Below are positions 54,177-63,470 of a DNA stretch of 64,000 nt, in pieces. Numbering within the stretch: the first letter of the stretch is position 1; every line of letters begins with the position of its first letter. The translations under genes and the position numbers were made by a program. The stretch spans positions 122,692-186,691 of the forward strand of contig CAIOSP010000009.1 in NCBI GenBank assembly GCA_903861005.1. The letters run 5' to 3'. This stretch comes from an uncultured Pseudomonadota bacterium. GTDB taxonomy: Bacteria; Myxococcota_A; UBA796; GCA-2862545. The notes below the pieces were generated by a model. The model saw only the letters and a list, made by a program, of their open reading frames with translations, was not told the DNA's origin and did no database searches.

Positions 54177-55205
54177 TCAGGGCGAAGGCGGCACGACATC
54201 CGGGAGCAGCGACGCCATCCACGCCTGGAACGGCGGCGCGATGCGGGCGTGCCCCAACGCGTTGAGGTGTCCGTCGCGGTGCATGGCGATCTGGGCCGGG
54301 TCGTTCCCACGCAACGCCTCCGCAAACAGGAACACGGAGACGTCGTGCTTAGCACCCCAGGTCCTGGCGGTGCTCATCGCCTGGTCGGGGTGGTCGGCCA
54401 GCTCTTCGGGCGCCTTGTAGAGCGGCGTGGGGGCGTACAGGGCGAGCTTGGCGCCAGACGCCGACACCATCGCGTAGACCTGCTCCATGCGAACGTCCGC
54501 CCACCCGTGCCAGCGGTCCACGCCGTCGTCGACCCGGCTGTCCAGCGCGAGGGTGCCGTACTGGTAGAGGCGCGAGTGCTCGAAGAGCCAGCCGTGCAGC
54601 GGGCGGGGGACGGGCAGCACCCACGGCAGGCCGTCAGCGCCCACCCGGAGATCTTTGAAGGCGAACGCGTCGGGGCCGACCATGGTGTAGCGGTCGGGGT
54701 CGTTCCCCCAGACCTCCCACAGCACCAGCTTGGGGTGGAAGCGCGCCAGGGCGGCCGGCAGCTCGGCCAGCTTGTTCGACCCGACATAGGCCGGCTGGGC
54801 CAGGTTGAGCACGCACCACCGCCCCGGCGCTTGGGCGTCCAGCGAGCGCTGCATGAGGTGCGCGAACGGCTCGTCGGGCCCAAGGCCGGTGCCGAACGTG
54901 ATCGAGGTGCCCATCAGCACCACGTCCACGCTGCCCTCGTGGGGGCAGGACTCGTTGCGGCGCGCCTCGGAGCCGGCATCGCGCCACGTCGGCTGGTCGC
55001 CCAGCATCGCGAAGTCCCAGCCCTCCACGCCTGGACGCTTGGAGCGGGTGATCTGCACGCGGGGCGTGGGATTCACGAGCCTAAGCACCACCTCGGAGAC
55101 CGCCGCCGTGGCCGCCAGCACCAGGCAGACCTCGACCAACTTGCCGAGCCTGTGGCCCCACGCGGACGCCCCGGGGGGCGCAGCTTCCAGCGGCGTGTCG
55201 GCCAT
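54177..55205 (-). CDS. SGNH/GDSL-hydrolase-like membrane-anchored protein
   Basis: 342 aa from the ATG at 55205, with GAGGT 8 bases upstream. An N-terminal membrane helix (LVEVCLVLAATAAVSEVVLRLV) anchors a periplasmic SGNH-type domain: VVLMGTSITFGTGL (nucleophile Ser and block I), VLWEVWGNDPD (Gly/Asn blocks), and a late MHRDGHLNALGH giving the Asp and His. Such AlgX/DltD-like or esterase proteins often act on acetyl groups of envelope glycans. Divergent from the desaturase gene. Confidence 0.78.
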   Translation of the reverse strand: MADTPLEAAPPGASAWGHRLGKLVEVCLVLAATAAVSEVVLRLVNPTPRVQITRSKRPGVEGWDFAMLGDQPTWRDAGSEARRNESCPHEGSVDVVLMGTSITFGTGLGPDEPFAHLMQRSLDAQAPGRWCVLNLAQPAYVGSNKLAELPAALARFHPKLVLWEVWGNDPDRYTMVGPDAFAFKDLRVGADGLPWVLPVPRPLHGWLFEHSRLYQYGTLALDSRVDDGVDRWHGWADVRMEQVYAMVSASGAKLALYAPTPLYKAPEELADHPDQAMSTARTWGAKHDVSVFLFAEALRGNDPAQIAMHRDGHLNALGHARIAPPFQAWMASLLPDVVPPSP

Positions 55206-55214
55206 GCGGTGAGA

Positions 55215-55237
55215 CCTCGGACCCGAGGGTGGATAAT
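55215..55237. promoter_or_regulatory. Palindrome and GATAAT box in SGNH/desaturase divergon
   Basis: CCTCGG-ac-CCGAGG (55215-55228) followed by GATAAT (55232-55237), 57 bases before the desaturase start. The palindrome arm overlaps the ribosome-binding site of the SGNH gene. It may be an operator next to a -10 element; evidence is weak. Confidence 0.25.
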
Positions 55238-55293
55238 CGCCCGGCGGGGCAGACGGCCACGTCGTGTTAGCCGCCCCTGCAATGGAGGACTCG

Positions 55294-56241
55294 ATGGCCC
55301 TGCTCAAGGAGCCCAGCGATCGTCGAACGCTGGCGTTCGTCGGCACCACGTTCGCGCTGTCACTCGGCGGCTACGCCCTGTTCGACAAGCTGCCCTGGTG
55401 GGCGATCGTGCCGTGGGTGCTCGCAACCTGCTGGATGAGCTTCATGTGCGCCGTCATCACGCACAACACCATCCACGTGCCCATGTTCCACTCGCGCAAG
55501 CTGAACAAGGCGTTCCAGCTGGTGCTGACGCTGGCCTATGGACACCCGGTGAGCGCCTACGTCCCCGGGCACAACCTGTCCCACCACCTGCACACCCAGT
55601 CGCGCCGCGACGTGATGCGCACGACCAAGGTGCGCTTCAAGATCAACGCCTTGAATCTGTTGCTGGCGCCGGTCGTCCTCAGCCGCGACATCTTCGCCGC
55701 GGACCTGCAGTACGCGACCGCCATGCGCACCGAGCGCCCGCGCTGGTTCCGCCAGTGGGTGACCGAGTGGGTCGTGTTTGCTTCTACACAGGTCACGCTG
55801 CTCTACTTCCACCCACTGGCCTTCCTGTTGTTCGTGTTCATCCCTCATAATTGTGCGGGTGCTGGCATCGTCGGGATGAATTTCCTACAACACGACGGCA
55901 CGGCAATCGACAGTCAGTGGGACCACTCCAGAAACTTCGTCGGACCTTGGATCAACTGGTGGGCGTTCAACAACGGCTACCACACCATTCACCACATGCA
56001 GGCAGGCCTGCACTGGTCCAAGACCAAGGCTGCGCACGAGGAGCTGGTCGCTCCCCACATTCATCCCAACCTCGATCAACCCAGCATGCCCGCCTACATC
56101 TGGCGGATGTGCGTCTCACCCGGAATCCGGGTGGACTATCTCAACAAGCCCCTTGTCCTGCCTGATGAAGGCCCGGACGAATCTTGGATCCCCGGCGTGG
56201 GCGACACGCCGAACAACGCTAGCCTCGGCGCCGAGGCCTGA
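55294..56241 (+). CDS. Membrane fatty acid desaturase
   Basis: 315 aa from an ATG at 55294, chosen because GGAGG lies 5 bases before it. Diiron His boxes: HNTIHVPMFH, HNLSHHLH, and NGYHTIHHMQAGLHW near the C-terminus, with four membrane helices around them (LAFVGTTFALSLGGYALF, IVPWVLATCWMSFMCAVI and others). It introduces a double bond into an acyl chain of membrane lipids; regiochemistry cannot be read. The partner SGNH gene is divergent across 88 bases that hold a GATAAT box and a small palindrome. Confidence 0.9.
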   Translation: MALLKEPSDRRTLAFVGTTFALSLGGYALFDKLPWWAIVPWVLATCWMSFMCAVITHNTIHVPMFHSRKLNKAFQLVLTLAYGHPVSAYVPGHNLSHHLHTQSRRDVMRTTKVRFKINALNLLLAPVVLSRDIFAADLQYATAMRTERPRWFRQWVTEWVVFASTQVTLLYFHPLAFLLFVFIPHNCAGAGIVGMNFLQHDGTAIDSQWDHSRNFVGPWINWWAFNNGYHTIHHMQAGLHWSKTKAAHEELVAPHIHPNLDQPSMPAYIWRMCVSPGIRVDYLNKPLVLPDEGPDESWIPGVGDTPNNASLGAEA

Positions 56242-56255
56242 ACCTGGAGACTCCT

Positions 56256-57095
56256 ATGCGTCCCTCTGCTTTCCTGCTCGCTGCGCTCGCCCTCACCGCT
56301 TGTGACGCCAAGGGCACCGGCAACGAAGACACCGACGCCACCGGGAACAACCTGGAAGACACGGACGTCACCGCGGACACCGACGTCGCCGACACCGACG
56401 CGACCGATACCGACGCGACCGACACGGACGTGCAGACCGAGTACGCCAAGGTGCCGTTCGTCCACGCCGGCATCTACACGCTCAACTCGTACCTGCACTT
56501 CCACGACCTGGTCGTCACCGCGGTTCGCTACCGGGTAACCCCGCCCGCGAGCAACGGCGTGATCGTGCAAGACCCCGCCTACACCGACAACGCCGGCCTT
56601 TACGTGGACCTGGACAACACCCAGGCCATGCCGGAGGTCGGCGACCTGCTCGACTTCGTCGGCGTGTACGTCGAGGATCCGGTCGGAGGCACGGGCGTGG
56701 ATGCGCTGTCCACCATCGTGATCGACCCGATCGACACCAACTCGTACTACAACGTGACGGGCACCGCCGCGCTCCCCGAGCCGGTGACGCTGACGCTCGC
56801 CGACATCCTCGACTCGTCGGTCGCCGAGACCTACGAGAGCATGCGCGTCCACGTGGACGGTCCGCTCAACGTGGTCAGCAACCGCAACGGCTACGGCGAG
56901 GTCAAGGTCAAGACCGTGGGCGGGAGCGACGAAGTGCTCGTGTCGCCGCGCTTCTACGACATCATTGCAGACTACCCGGGCCTGGGCAACCTCGACAGCT
57001 TCTCCGGCCTCAACGGCGTCCTGTTCTGGGAGCGCGGCGCCTACAAGGTCGCCACCACCACCGCGCTCGACGTGGCCGGCTACACGCACCCCTAG
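56256..57095 (+). CDS. Hypothetical lipoprotein with Asp/Thr repeat linker
   Basis: 279 aa. Lipoprotein signal MRPSAFLLAALALTAC, then a linker of repeated DTD(A/V)(T/A) units, then a beta-rich domain of about 215 residues (VPFVHAGIYTLNSYLHFHDLVVTAVRY, VGDLLDFVGVYVED, GVLFWERGAYKVATTTALDV) with the feel of an OB-fold, nuclease-associated or choice-of-anchor surface domain. No family is firmly recognised. It follows the desaturase by 14 bases and may share its transcript. Confidence 0.7.
   Translation: MRPSAFLLAALALTACDAKGTGNEDTDATGNNLEDTDVTADTDVADTDATDTDATDTDVQTEYAKVPFVHAGIYTLNSYLHFHDLVVTAVRYRVTPPASNGVIVQDPAYTDNAGLYVDLDNTQAMPEVGDLLDFVGVYVEDPVGGTGVDALSTIVIDPIDTNSYYNVTGTAALPEPVTLTLADILDSSVAETYESMRVHVDGPLNVVSNRNGYGEVKVKTVGGSDEVLVSPRFYDIIADYPGLGNLDSFSGLNGVLFWERGAYKVATTTALDVAGYTHP
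56376..56432 (+). repeat. 15-bp tandem repeat, about 3.8 copies
   Basis: Units GACACCGACGTCGCC, GACACCGACGCGACC, GATACCGACGCGACC and GACACGGACGTG encode the DTD(A/V)(T/A) linker of the lipoprotein. It is in frame and likely to vary in copy number. Confidence 0.85.
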
Positions 57096-57110
57096 GGTGC
57101 CCCGCGGCGC

Positions 57111-58523
57111 TCAGCCGCCGTGCAGCTTCCACAGGTACTTCATGCCGCGCGCGTAGATGTCGCGGCCTGAGAACACCAAGCTGCTGCGCATCTCCTCCAG
57201 CGGGTTTACCCCGACCCGCTGGTAGCCCTGCGCGGTGAGCCGAAGCACCAGCGTGTTCCCCGCGTCCGACGTGATGAACAGCAGGTCCCCCGCGACGCAC
57301 GGGCTCGAGTAGATCTCGCCCACGGCGCCAAGGTCAAACGTCTCGCGGAACGCGACCGCGCCGCCTGCGGTCCCGAGCGCCAACACCTGCCCGTGTCGGC
57401 TGACCATGTTCAGCAGCCCGCCCCAGGGCGCCGGCGCCCCGTAGTAGCGATCCGTCGGGAGCGTGGCCGTCCAGCGCGTCGACGTGTTGACCGCGCCGCC
57501 GCTGACGCCGAGCGTGTAGTCGGACCCCGACGCCGTGTCGCTGGTGTGGTTGCCGACCAGCCAGACGCCGCCCGGGTGCGGGACGGGCCCGGTGTACCAG
57601 AGCGTGCGCCCCAGCGAGCCGACCTTGGCCCCGTCACGGCCACGGACCACGTCGCCGCCCGGCGTGACCACCATGGCCTCCGCGCCGACCTGCACGACAG
57701 CGGGCGTGCCGAAGTCCTCGTAGGAGGCGCCACGCCAGCGGACGACGCCGGTCGCCAGGTCGAGCCCGACCAAGGATCCCATCCCCACCACGAGCACGCC
57801 GCCGGCGATCACCGGCGAGGCGGCGTGGCCCTCGTGGTAGCCCCGCATGGACGTGGCGGGCGCACCCACCCAGGTGGCCCACGCGAGCGACCCGTCCAGC
57901 TCGCGCGCGGCGACCACGCCGTTCGCGAAGACGACGTAGACGCGGCGCCCGTCGCTCACGGGCGTGCTCGACGAGAACCCGACGAATCCCGACGCGTACT
58001 CGCTGCTCTGCTCGTCCGGCGGCGTCGGGTAGCGCGCCTCCAGCGTGTCCAGCCGCCCCTGCTTGGCGTAGAGATCCTTGGTCGCGACGTCGATGCGGGC
58101 GAGCAGATCTGGGGTAGAGCCGCCGGCGCGCGCGGCCCTGCGCAGCTCGCTCACCGCGCGCTGGCCGTCCCGCACGGCCACGCGCAGCAGCGGGATCTCC
58201 GCCATCTCGCGCTTGGCGAGTTCGCGCTCGGCCTGGGTCTTGCGGGTGATCTCGACGCCGTGATCCCGGCGCCAGAGGATCGCGCCGTCGCTCGCCCGCA
58301 CCGCCAGCAGCGCGGCGGGCTCAGCCGTGACGAACACCGTGCCCCCGACCACGATCGGGCTCGCGTTCGATCGCGCAGGCATCGCGACCTTCCACGCGAC
58401 CGAATCGGTGGTCGACCAGTGGGTCGGTGGGGTGGCGTCGGGGAACACGCCGGTGCCGTCGCGTCGCCAGCCGAGCACGTCGCCTCCGAGCGCGACCGAG
58501 AGCCAGAGCAGCGCGCCGATCAC
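57111..58523 (-). CDS. PQQ-like beta-propeller protein
   Basis: 470 aa. Signal peptide MIGALLWLSVALGG. PQQ/BamB-like blades: ASPIVVGGTVFVTAEPAALLAVRASDGAILWRR, ASPVIAGGVLVVGMGSLVGLDLATGVVRWRG, SSPCVAGDLLFITSDAGNTLVLRL (each in the A-W-K/R pattern). A charged helical insertion (about 95-165: KTQAERELAKREMAEIPLLRVAVRDG...) interrupts the propeller, probably a coiled coil. It likely acts in the periplasm as a scaffold. The start overlaps the FGE-like gene stop (ATGA), so the two are coupled. Confidence 0.82.
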   Translation of the reverse strand: MIGALLWLSVALGGDVLGWRRDGTGVFPDATPPTHWSTTDSVAWKVAMPARSNASPIVVGGTVFVTAEPAALLAVRASDGAILWRRDHGVEITRKTQAERELAKREMAEIPLLRVAVRDGQRAVSELRRAARAGGSTPDLLARIDVATKDLYAKQGRLDTLEARYPTPPDEQSSEYASGFVGFSSSTPVSDGRRVYVVFANGVVAARELDGSLAWATWVGAPATSMRGYHEGHAASPVIAGGVLVVGMGSLVGLDLATGVVRWRGASYEDFGTPAVVQVGAEAMVVTPGGDVVRGRDGAKVGSLGRTLWYTGPVPHPGGVWLVGNHTSDTASGSDYTLGVSGGAVNTSTRWTATLPTDRYYGAPAPWGGLLNMVSRHGQVLALGTAGGAVAFRETFDLGAVGEIYSSPCVAGDLLFITSDAGNTLVLRLTAQGYQRVGVNPLEEMRSSLVFSGRDIYARGMKYLWKLHGG

Positions 58524-59497
58524 GGGGCAGGCTCAGTCGGGGCGCCGCCGCCGTGGACCATCAGGCGACCCGCGTCATCGATCGCGCAGCGGAAGCCGAC
58601 GTCGTCAAACTTCTGATCGGGCGGGACGGAGGCGCGGCCTGCGGCGCGCAGCTCGTTCGGATCCTCGCTGGTCCACCCACCGCCGCGCTGCACCTTCTCG
58701 GTGCCCGCGCTCGGGCCCTTGGGGTTGTCGAGCGCCTGCGGATCGTAGGGCGCGTGCCAGTCGGCCACCCACTCCCAGACGTTGCCACCCATGAAGGCCA
58801 GCCCGAACGCGCTCGCCGGGCCGTGGTCGGCGTAGTGGTTGGGCTCGCGGTGCACGCAAGTAAGCGTGGCGCCGGTCTGGCCCATCGACGTGGTCTCCTT
58901 GTCGTGACGGAGCGCGCCGGCGTCCTTCGGGTATGGCCCGCAGCCCGGATCGCTCCCCCACGGCCACCGTCGTCCGTCCGTCCCGCGCGCGGCGTACTCC
59001 CACTCTGCTTCAGTCGGGAGGCGGGCGCCGATCCACGCGCAGTACTGCCGAGCCCCCTCCCAACTCACGGCGTTCGCCGGGTGCCACAGCGGATCTGGGC
59101 CGTGGAAGGTGGACGCCGGCGCGTCGAGCAGGACCTGGTCGCGCGAGCAGCCGCCCTTGTCCACGCAGGCCTGGAACGCGCCCGCGCTGACCTCCTCGCG
59201 CTGGATCCAGAACGCGGGGACGTGCACCGATCGCGTGGGCGCCTCGTCCGGCTTGGCGGCGGCGTCGAAGCCGGGAGCGGAGGGGTCGGTCGCCTGCGCG
59301 CCCATCCGAAAGGTCCCTTGCTCCACGCGCACGAAGCACCCGGAGACTTCCGACTCCGCGCCGCCGCACGCGTACGGGTAACGGCCAGTACCGGTCATGT
59401 AGACGGGGTGCCAGGTGACCGAGGGCGCCGTACGCCCGCCGCACGCGGTGGCGGGCAGGGTGAACAGCAAGGCAGCGCCGAAAGTCCGGAATTTCAC
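58520..59497 (-). CDS. FGE/SUMF1-domain lipoprotein lacking catalytic cysteines
   Basis: 325 aa, GTG start at 59497. Lipoprotein signal KFRTFGAALLFTLPATAC. The FGE-sulfatase fold is clear: FRMGAQATD, NAVSWEGARQYCAWIGARLPTEAEWEYAARG (in parts), WPWGSDPG, GGNVWEWVADW, RGGGWTSEDPNELRAAGRASVPP and VGFRC. The copper-binding Cys pair of true formylglycine-generating enzymes in the GGSWCC region is absent, so it should not make formylglycine. It may bind or sense ligand. Coupled to the PQQ protein. Confidence 0.85.
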   Translation of the reverse strand: MKFRTFGAALLFTLPATACGGRTAPSVTWHPVYMTGTGRYPYACGGAESEVSGCFVRVEQGTFRMGAQATDPSAPGFDAAAKPDEAPTRSVHVPAFWIQREEVSAGAFQACVDKGGCSRDQVLLDAPASTFHGPDPLWHPANAVSWEGARQYCAWIGARLPTEAEWEYAARGTDGRRWPWGSDPGCGPYPKDAGALRHDKETTSMGQTGATLTCVHREPNHYADHGPASAFGLAFMGGNVWEWVADWHAPYDPQALDNPKGPSAGTEKVQRGGGWTSEDPNELRAAGRASVPPDQKFDDVGFRCAIDDAGRLMVHGGGAPTEPAP

Positions 59498-59628
59498 GGA
59501 GGAGATGCTACAGCAAGAGCGAAGCCCGCGACAGCCCCCCCTGAGCGATACCGTACTCCTGGGGCCGCGCGCGGGTACGGGCGAAGTCGGTGGACCTGCG
59601 TTAGACGCCGCGCGACCGAGAGAGTGGC

Positions 59629-60939
59629 ATGCGCGTCTGCGTCGTTGGCACAGGGTACGTCGGACTGGTCACGGGCGCCGGGTTCGCCGAGATGGGCAAC
59701 CAGGTGGTGTGCCTCGACCTAGACCAAGCCAAGATCGACGCCCTCCGTCGCAACGAGATCCCCATCTTCGAGCCTGGCCTCGATGATCTGGTCGCGCGCA
59801 ACGTCGAGGCCGGGCGCCTGTCGTTCGCGCTCCCGTCCGACGAGGAGATCGCGGCCGCGCAGCTCGTGTTCATCTGCGTCGGCACCCCCACCCGCAAGGA
59901 CGGCGGCGCCGATCTGACCCAGGTGGACACGGTCGCCGCTTGGGTGGCCAAGGCCGTGGGCCGCGAGCTGATCCTGGTGCTCAAGAGCACCGTGCCGGTC
60001 GGCACCAACGAGCGCATCCGCCGCATCGTCGAGGGCTCCGCCCACCCGATCCACGTGGTGTCCAACCCCGAGTTCCTCAAGCAGGGCGACGCGGTGGCCG
60101 ACTTCCTTCGCCCCGACCGCATCGTCGTCGGCTGCGACGAGGAGGACACCTTCGCGGTCGACCTGATGGCGCGGCTCTACCACCCGCTCTGTCTGGACCG
60201 GAACCGCATCATCTGGATGGACCCGCCCAGCGCTGAGCTGACCAAGTACGTCGCCAACACCATGCTCGCGATGCGCATCTCGTTCATGAACGAGGTCGCC
60301 GCGATGTGCGACGTGGTCGGCGCGGACATCCACCGCGTCCGCGAGGCGGTCGGCAGCGACAGCCGCATTGGCAGCAAGTTCCTGTACGCCGGCCCCGGCT
60401 ACGGCGGCAGCTGCTTCCCCAAGGACGTCTCCGCGCTGGTCCACACCGGCCGTCAGCACGGCCTGGAGATCGAGCTCGCCGCGGCGACCGACCGCGTGAA
60501 CAGCCGCCAGCGCAGCCTGATCTACCGCAAGCTCCGCGCCATGCTGGGCGGCGACGTGCGCGGCAAGCGCGTGGCGATCTGGGGCTGCACGTTCAAGCCG
60601 CGCACCGACGACCTGCGCGAGTCCGCCGCCATCACGCTGATCGACGCGCTGATCAGCGATGGTGCCCTCGTCGCGGCGCATGACCCCGAGGCCCGCGACG
60701 CCGTGCGCGCGCACTTCGGCGACAAAGTCAACGTGGTCGAAGACGCCTACACGGCCGTCCAAGCCGCCGACGCGCTGGTGCTCATGACCGAATGGCGTGA
60801 GTACCAGAACCCGGACTTCGATCGCGTGCGCGGCCTGATGCACACGCCGATCCTGTTCGACTGCCGCAACATCTGGTCCGGTTACGGCTTGCGTGGCCAG
60901 GGGTTCGTCTATGCCGGAATCGGCACCAAGGGGTCCTGA
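59629..60939 (+). CDS. ugd: UDP-glucose 6-dehydrogenase
   Basis: 436 aa. Rossmann NAD site VVGTGYVGLVTGAGFAEMG, central NPEFLKQGDAVADFLRPDRIVVG, catalytic Cys loop GPGYGGSCFPKD, and UDP-binding C-terminal domain (IWGCTFKPRTDDLRES). It oxidises UDP-glucose to UDP-glucuronate for envelope polysaccharide. It starts a plus-strand pair with the GT-C gene, overlapping it by 29 bases; divergent from the FGE-like gene across 131 bases with no clear promoter. Confidence 0.95.
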   Translation: MRVCVVGTGYVGLVTGAGFAEMGNQVVCLDLDQAKIDALRRNEIPIFEPGLDDLVARNVEAGRLSFALPSDEEIAAAQLVFICVGTPTRKDGGADLTQVDTVAAWVAKAVGRELILVLKSTVPVGTNERIRRIVEGSAHPIHVVSNPEFLKQGDAVADFLRPDRIVVGCDEEDTFAVDLMARLYHPLCLDRNRIIWMDPPSAELTKYVANTMLAMRISFMNEVAAMCDVVGADIHRVREAVGSDSRIGSKFLYAGPGYGGSCFPKDVSALVHTGRQHGLEIELAAATDRVNSRQRSLIYRKLRAMLGGDVRGKRVAIWGCTFKPRTDDLRESAAITLIDALISDGALVAAHDPEARDAVRAHFGDKVNVVEDAYTAVQAADALVLMTEWREYQNPDFDRVRGLMHTPILFDCRNIWSGYGLRGQGFVYAGIGTKGS

Positions 60940-62593
60940 GCCCCGACCGACCTTTGTCGTCCTGGGGCTGATGGCGCTCGCGTTTGGGCTTAGGCTCTAC
61001 GCGGCGCTGAACCTGTCGCCGCACACCGACGAGGCGGCGAGCCAGCTCGCGTCGCTGCGCGTGGTCGCGACCGGGTTCCCCGTGTTCACGTCCGGCGTGC
61101 TCTACCTGCAGGGCTGCACCATGTCCTACCTGATGGCGCCGCTCGCCATCTTTGGCTGGGACGACGTGTGGGACCTGTCCGTGCTGCGTTTGATCACGGT
61201 GGTCGCCAGCACGTTCGGTATTCCGCTGCTGTTTCAGTTCGTGCGCGACCTCACCGGCCGCACGTCCGCCGCCGCGCTCGCCGCGTTCATGCTCGCCGTC
61301 GATCCGCTGACCTTGCAGTGGGGCGCGAACATCCGCCCGTACGGCCTGCTGGAGACGATGTGCATCGCGCTCGCGGTGCTCTTCCACCGCGCGCTGGTGA
61401 AGCAGGACAAGTTCGCCGCGATCGGGCTTGTCTTCACGTTCGCGCTGGTCACCTTCACGCACCTCGGCGGGCTGATGCTGTGGCCCGGCATGGTGGTGCT
61501 GACGCTCGCCGTGTACCGCAAGCGTGTCTTCCATGAGGGCCTCGTGCCGACGCTCGGTCTGGCCGGTTCGCTGGGCGGCCCTGCCGTGTTCCTGGCGGTG
61601 AACAGCTGGTTCGGCGTGTCGAGCAGCAAGAGCACCGAGGTGCCGGCGTTCGTCGGCAACCACCTGATCAACTACCACCGGCTGATCGCGCCGCGCCTCG
61701 ACGGCCTGATCAAGCTGTATGGCGACCTGCCCGGGATGCTGGTGGTGCCGCCCCTGTTCCTCACGGTGGCGGTCGGGCTGCTGGTGTCATGGCTGCTCCA
61801 CATCCGCCGCGAGCGGCGCGTGGACGCGGACCTCGGCGCGCTCATCGCGCTGTACGCCATGCCGCTGCTCACCGTGGCGTTCCTGCTCTCCGATCAGCAA
61901 CCTCGCTACCTGCTGCCGATGCAGCCCTTCGCGATCGCCATGCTCGCCTACGCGCTCGACGCGTCCGTGCGCGCGGCGCGGTGGATCCGGATCGGCACGC
62001 AGCTCATCGGCTCGGCCGTGCTCGGCATGCTCGTTTGGGGCGCGTTCTACCGCCTGTACGACCCGCTGGTCGACGAGGACTTCCGCCCGTCACTCGACTA
62101 CGTCGAGGCGCACCGCATGCCCGGCGAGCCCGTGTACGCCGTGATCCCCCCGGTGTTCGGGCTGATGCTCAAGGACCCGACCGACGTGGCGTTCATCGCG
62201 GGCCCCACCTGGCGCCGCGACCGCTACACCCGCAAGAACGAGCACGGCGAGCTGTCCGACTACTGGATCGGCTGGCCGGTGCTGCGCAACCTGGAAGACC
62301 TGTGCATCGCGCTGCGGGACAACCCGGGCGCGTGGATCCCGATGGACCGCGAGCGCCTGTTCGACTCACCCATCCTGGGCTTCATGGGCCGCGACGTGCT
62401 GATCTACGGGACACAGACCGTGTACGACCACCCGGGCGACAGCCTGGTGCTGCGCCCGATGCCGATCGCGAAGTGGGGCCAGGCGGCGCGCAACGCGTGC
62501 GCGAAGACCATCGCCGCCGTCGAGCACCCGCCTACCGTGAACGATTTTCCGATCGATCTCGCTCGTGACGTATGTGCTGAAGCTGACCGCTGA
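60911..62593 (+). CDS. GT-C (PMT/ArnT-like) glycosyltransferase
   Basis: 560 aa from the ATG at 60911 (AGGGG upstream within ugd). N-terminal membrane helix then SPHTDEAASQLASLRV with the acidic pair of GT-C enzymes, about ten more helices, and a soluble C-terminal domain (EDFRPSLDYVEAHRMPGEPVYAVIPP). It probably transfers a sugar from a polyprenyl-phosphate donor to an envelope or protein acceptor. The ugd coupling suggests a uronic-acid-containing glycan. Its last 62 bases overlap the end of the convergent GT2 gene. Confidence 0.82.
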   Translation: MPESAPRGPEPRPTFVVLGLMALAFGLRLYAALNLSPHTDEAASQLASLRVVATGFPVFTSGVLYLQGCTMSYLMAPLAIFGWDDVWDLSVLRLITVVASTFGIPLLFQFVRDLTGRTSAAALAAFMLAVDPLTLQWGANIRPYGLLETMCIALAVLFHRALVKQDKFAAIGLVFTFALVTFTHLGGLMLWPGMVVLTLAVYRKRVFHEGLVPTLGLAGSLGGPAVFLAVNSWFGVSSSKSTEVPAFVGNHLINYHRLIAPRLDGLIKLYGDLPGMLVVPPLFLTVAVGLLVSWLLHIRRERRVDADLGALIALYAMPLLTVAFLLSDQQPRYLLPMQPFAIAMLAYALDASVRAARWIRIGTQLIGSAVLGMLVWGAFYRLYDPLVDEDFRPSLDYVEAHRMPGEPVYAVIPPVFGLMLKDPTDVAFIAGPTWRRDRYTRKNEHGELSDYWIGWPVLRNLEDLCIALRDNPGAWIPMDRERLFDSPILGFMGRDVLIYGTQTVYDHPGDSLVLRPMPIAKWGQAARNACAKTIAAVEHPPTVNDFPIDLARDVCAEADR

Positions 62594-63470
62594 TCAGCTC
62601 CGCGATCAAGCCCACCGCGATCGCCTGGAAGCCGAGCAGGATCAGCAGCACACCGACGATGATCGCCGCGACGTGCTCCTGGAAGGTCTGGCCCGCGAGC
62701 TTGGACGTGAGCACCAGCAGCTCAATCAGCGCGCCGACCATCAGCGGCCCCAGGCCCGCCGTGGCGAAGAAGTGCAACGGGCGCTCGCGGTAGCGCGTGA
62801 GGAAGCGCACCGTCAGCAGGTCGAGCGCGCCGGTCCAGAAGCGCTTGGCGCCGTACTTGGAGACGCCGTGCTTGCGCGCGTGGTGCTCGACCGGGATCTC
62901 CGTCACGCGAAAGCCCGCCGCGTGCGCGAGCTGCGGGATGAAGCGGTACAGATCGCCGTAGAGCACCAGGGTGTCGACCACCGCGCGCTTCATGCCGCGG
63001 ATGCCCGAGTTGGAGTCGGTCAGCTTCAGGCCGAAGCTGCGCGTCATCATGGCGTTGAACACGCCTGACGGGATGCGCTTGAGCGGCTCGTTCTGCATGC
63101 GACCGCGCTTCCAGCCGATCACCAGATCGCTCCCGCCCTGAATGGCGGCCAGCAGGTTGGGCATCTCGCCTGGCTCGTCCTGCAGGTCGGCGTCGAGCGT
63201 GAACACGATCTCGCCGCGCAGGCGACTGAAGGCCACCGTGTAGGCCGCCGACTTGCCGAAGTTGCCCGGCTGGTGGATGACCACCACGCGATCGTCGGAC
63301 GCGGCGAGCCTGTCGAGCGCCTCGCTGGTGCCATCGTGGGAGCCGTCGTCGACGTACACGATCTCCCAGGGCTCGTTCATCTTGGTGAGCACGGCGACCA
63401 CGCGGTCGTAGAGCTCTTGCACCGTCCCCACCTCATTGTAGGCGGGGATCACGACGCTGAAGCGGATCAT
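62532..63470 (-). CDS. GT2 polyprenyl-phosphate glycosyltransferase
   Basis: 312 aa. GT2 core: SVVIPAYNEVGTVQELYDRV, VYVDDGSHDGTSEAL, TLDADLQDEPGEMPNLL with DAD metal site, and DSNSGIRGMKR. Two C-terminal membrane helices (GLGPLMVGALIELLVL, AAIIVGVLLILLGFQAIAVGLIAELI) as in ArnC, GtrB and dolichol-phosphate mannose synthase. It makes polyprenyl-phosphate sugar, the donor of GT-C enzymes such as its neighbours. ATG overlaps the upstream gene stop (ATGA). Confidence 0.92.
   Translation of the reverse strand: MIRFSVVIPAYNEVGTVQELYDRVVAVLTKMNEPWEIVYVDDGSHDGTSEALDRLAASDDRVVVIHQPGNFGKSAAYTVAFSRLRGEIVFTLDADLQDEPGEMPNLLAAIQGGSDLVIGWKRGRMQNEPLKRIPSGVFNAMMTRSFGLKLTDSNSGIRGMKRAVVDTLVLYGDLYRFIPQLAHAAGFRVTEIPVEHHARKHGVSKYGAKRFWTGALDLLTVRFLTRYRERPLHFFATAGLGPLMVGALIELLVLTSKLAGQTFQEHVAAIIVGVLLILLGFQAIAVGLIAELISGQLQHIRHERDRSENRSR

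Noticed and set aside
58520-59497. A working formylglycine-generating enzyme that activates the sulfatase-like protein at 2.2-3.6 kb
   Set aside because: The enzyme lacks the catalytic Cys pair, the target lacks the CxPSR motif, and the genes are 55 kb apart.
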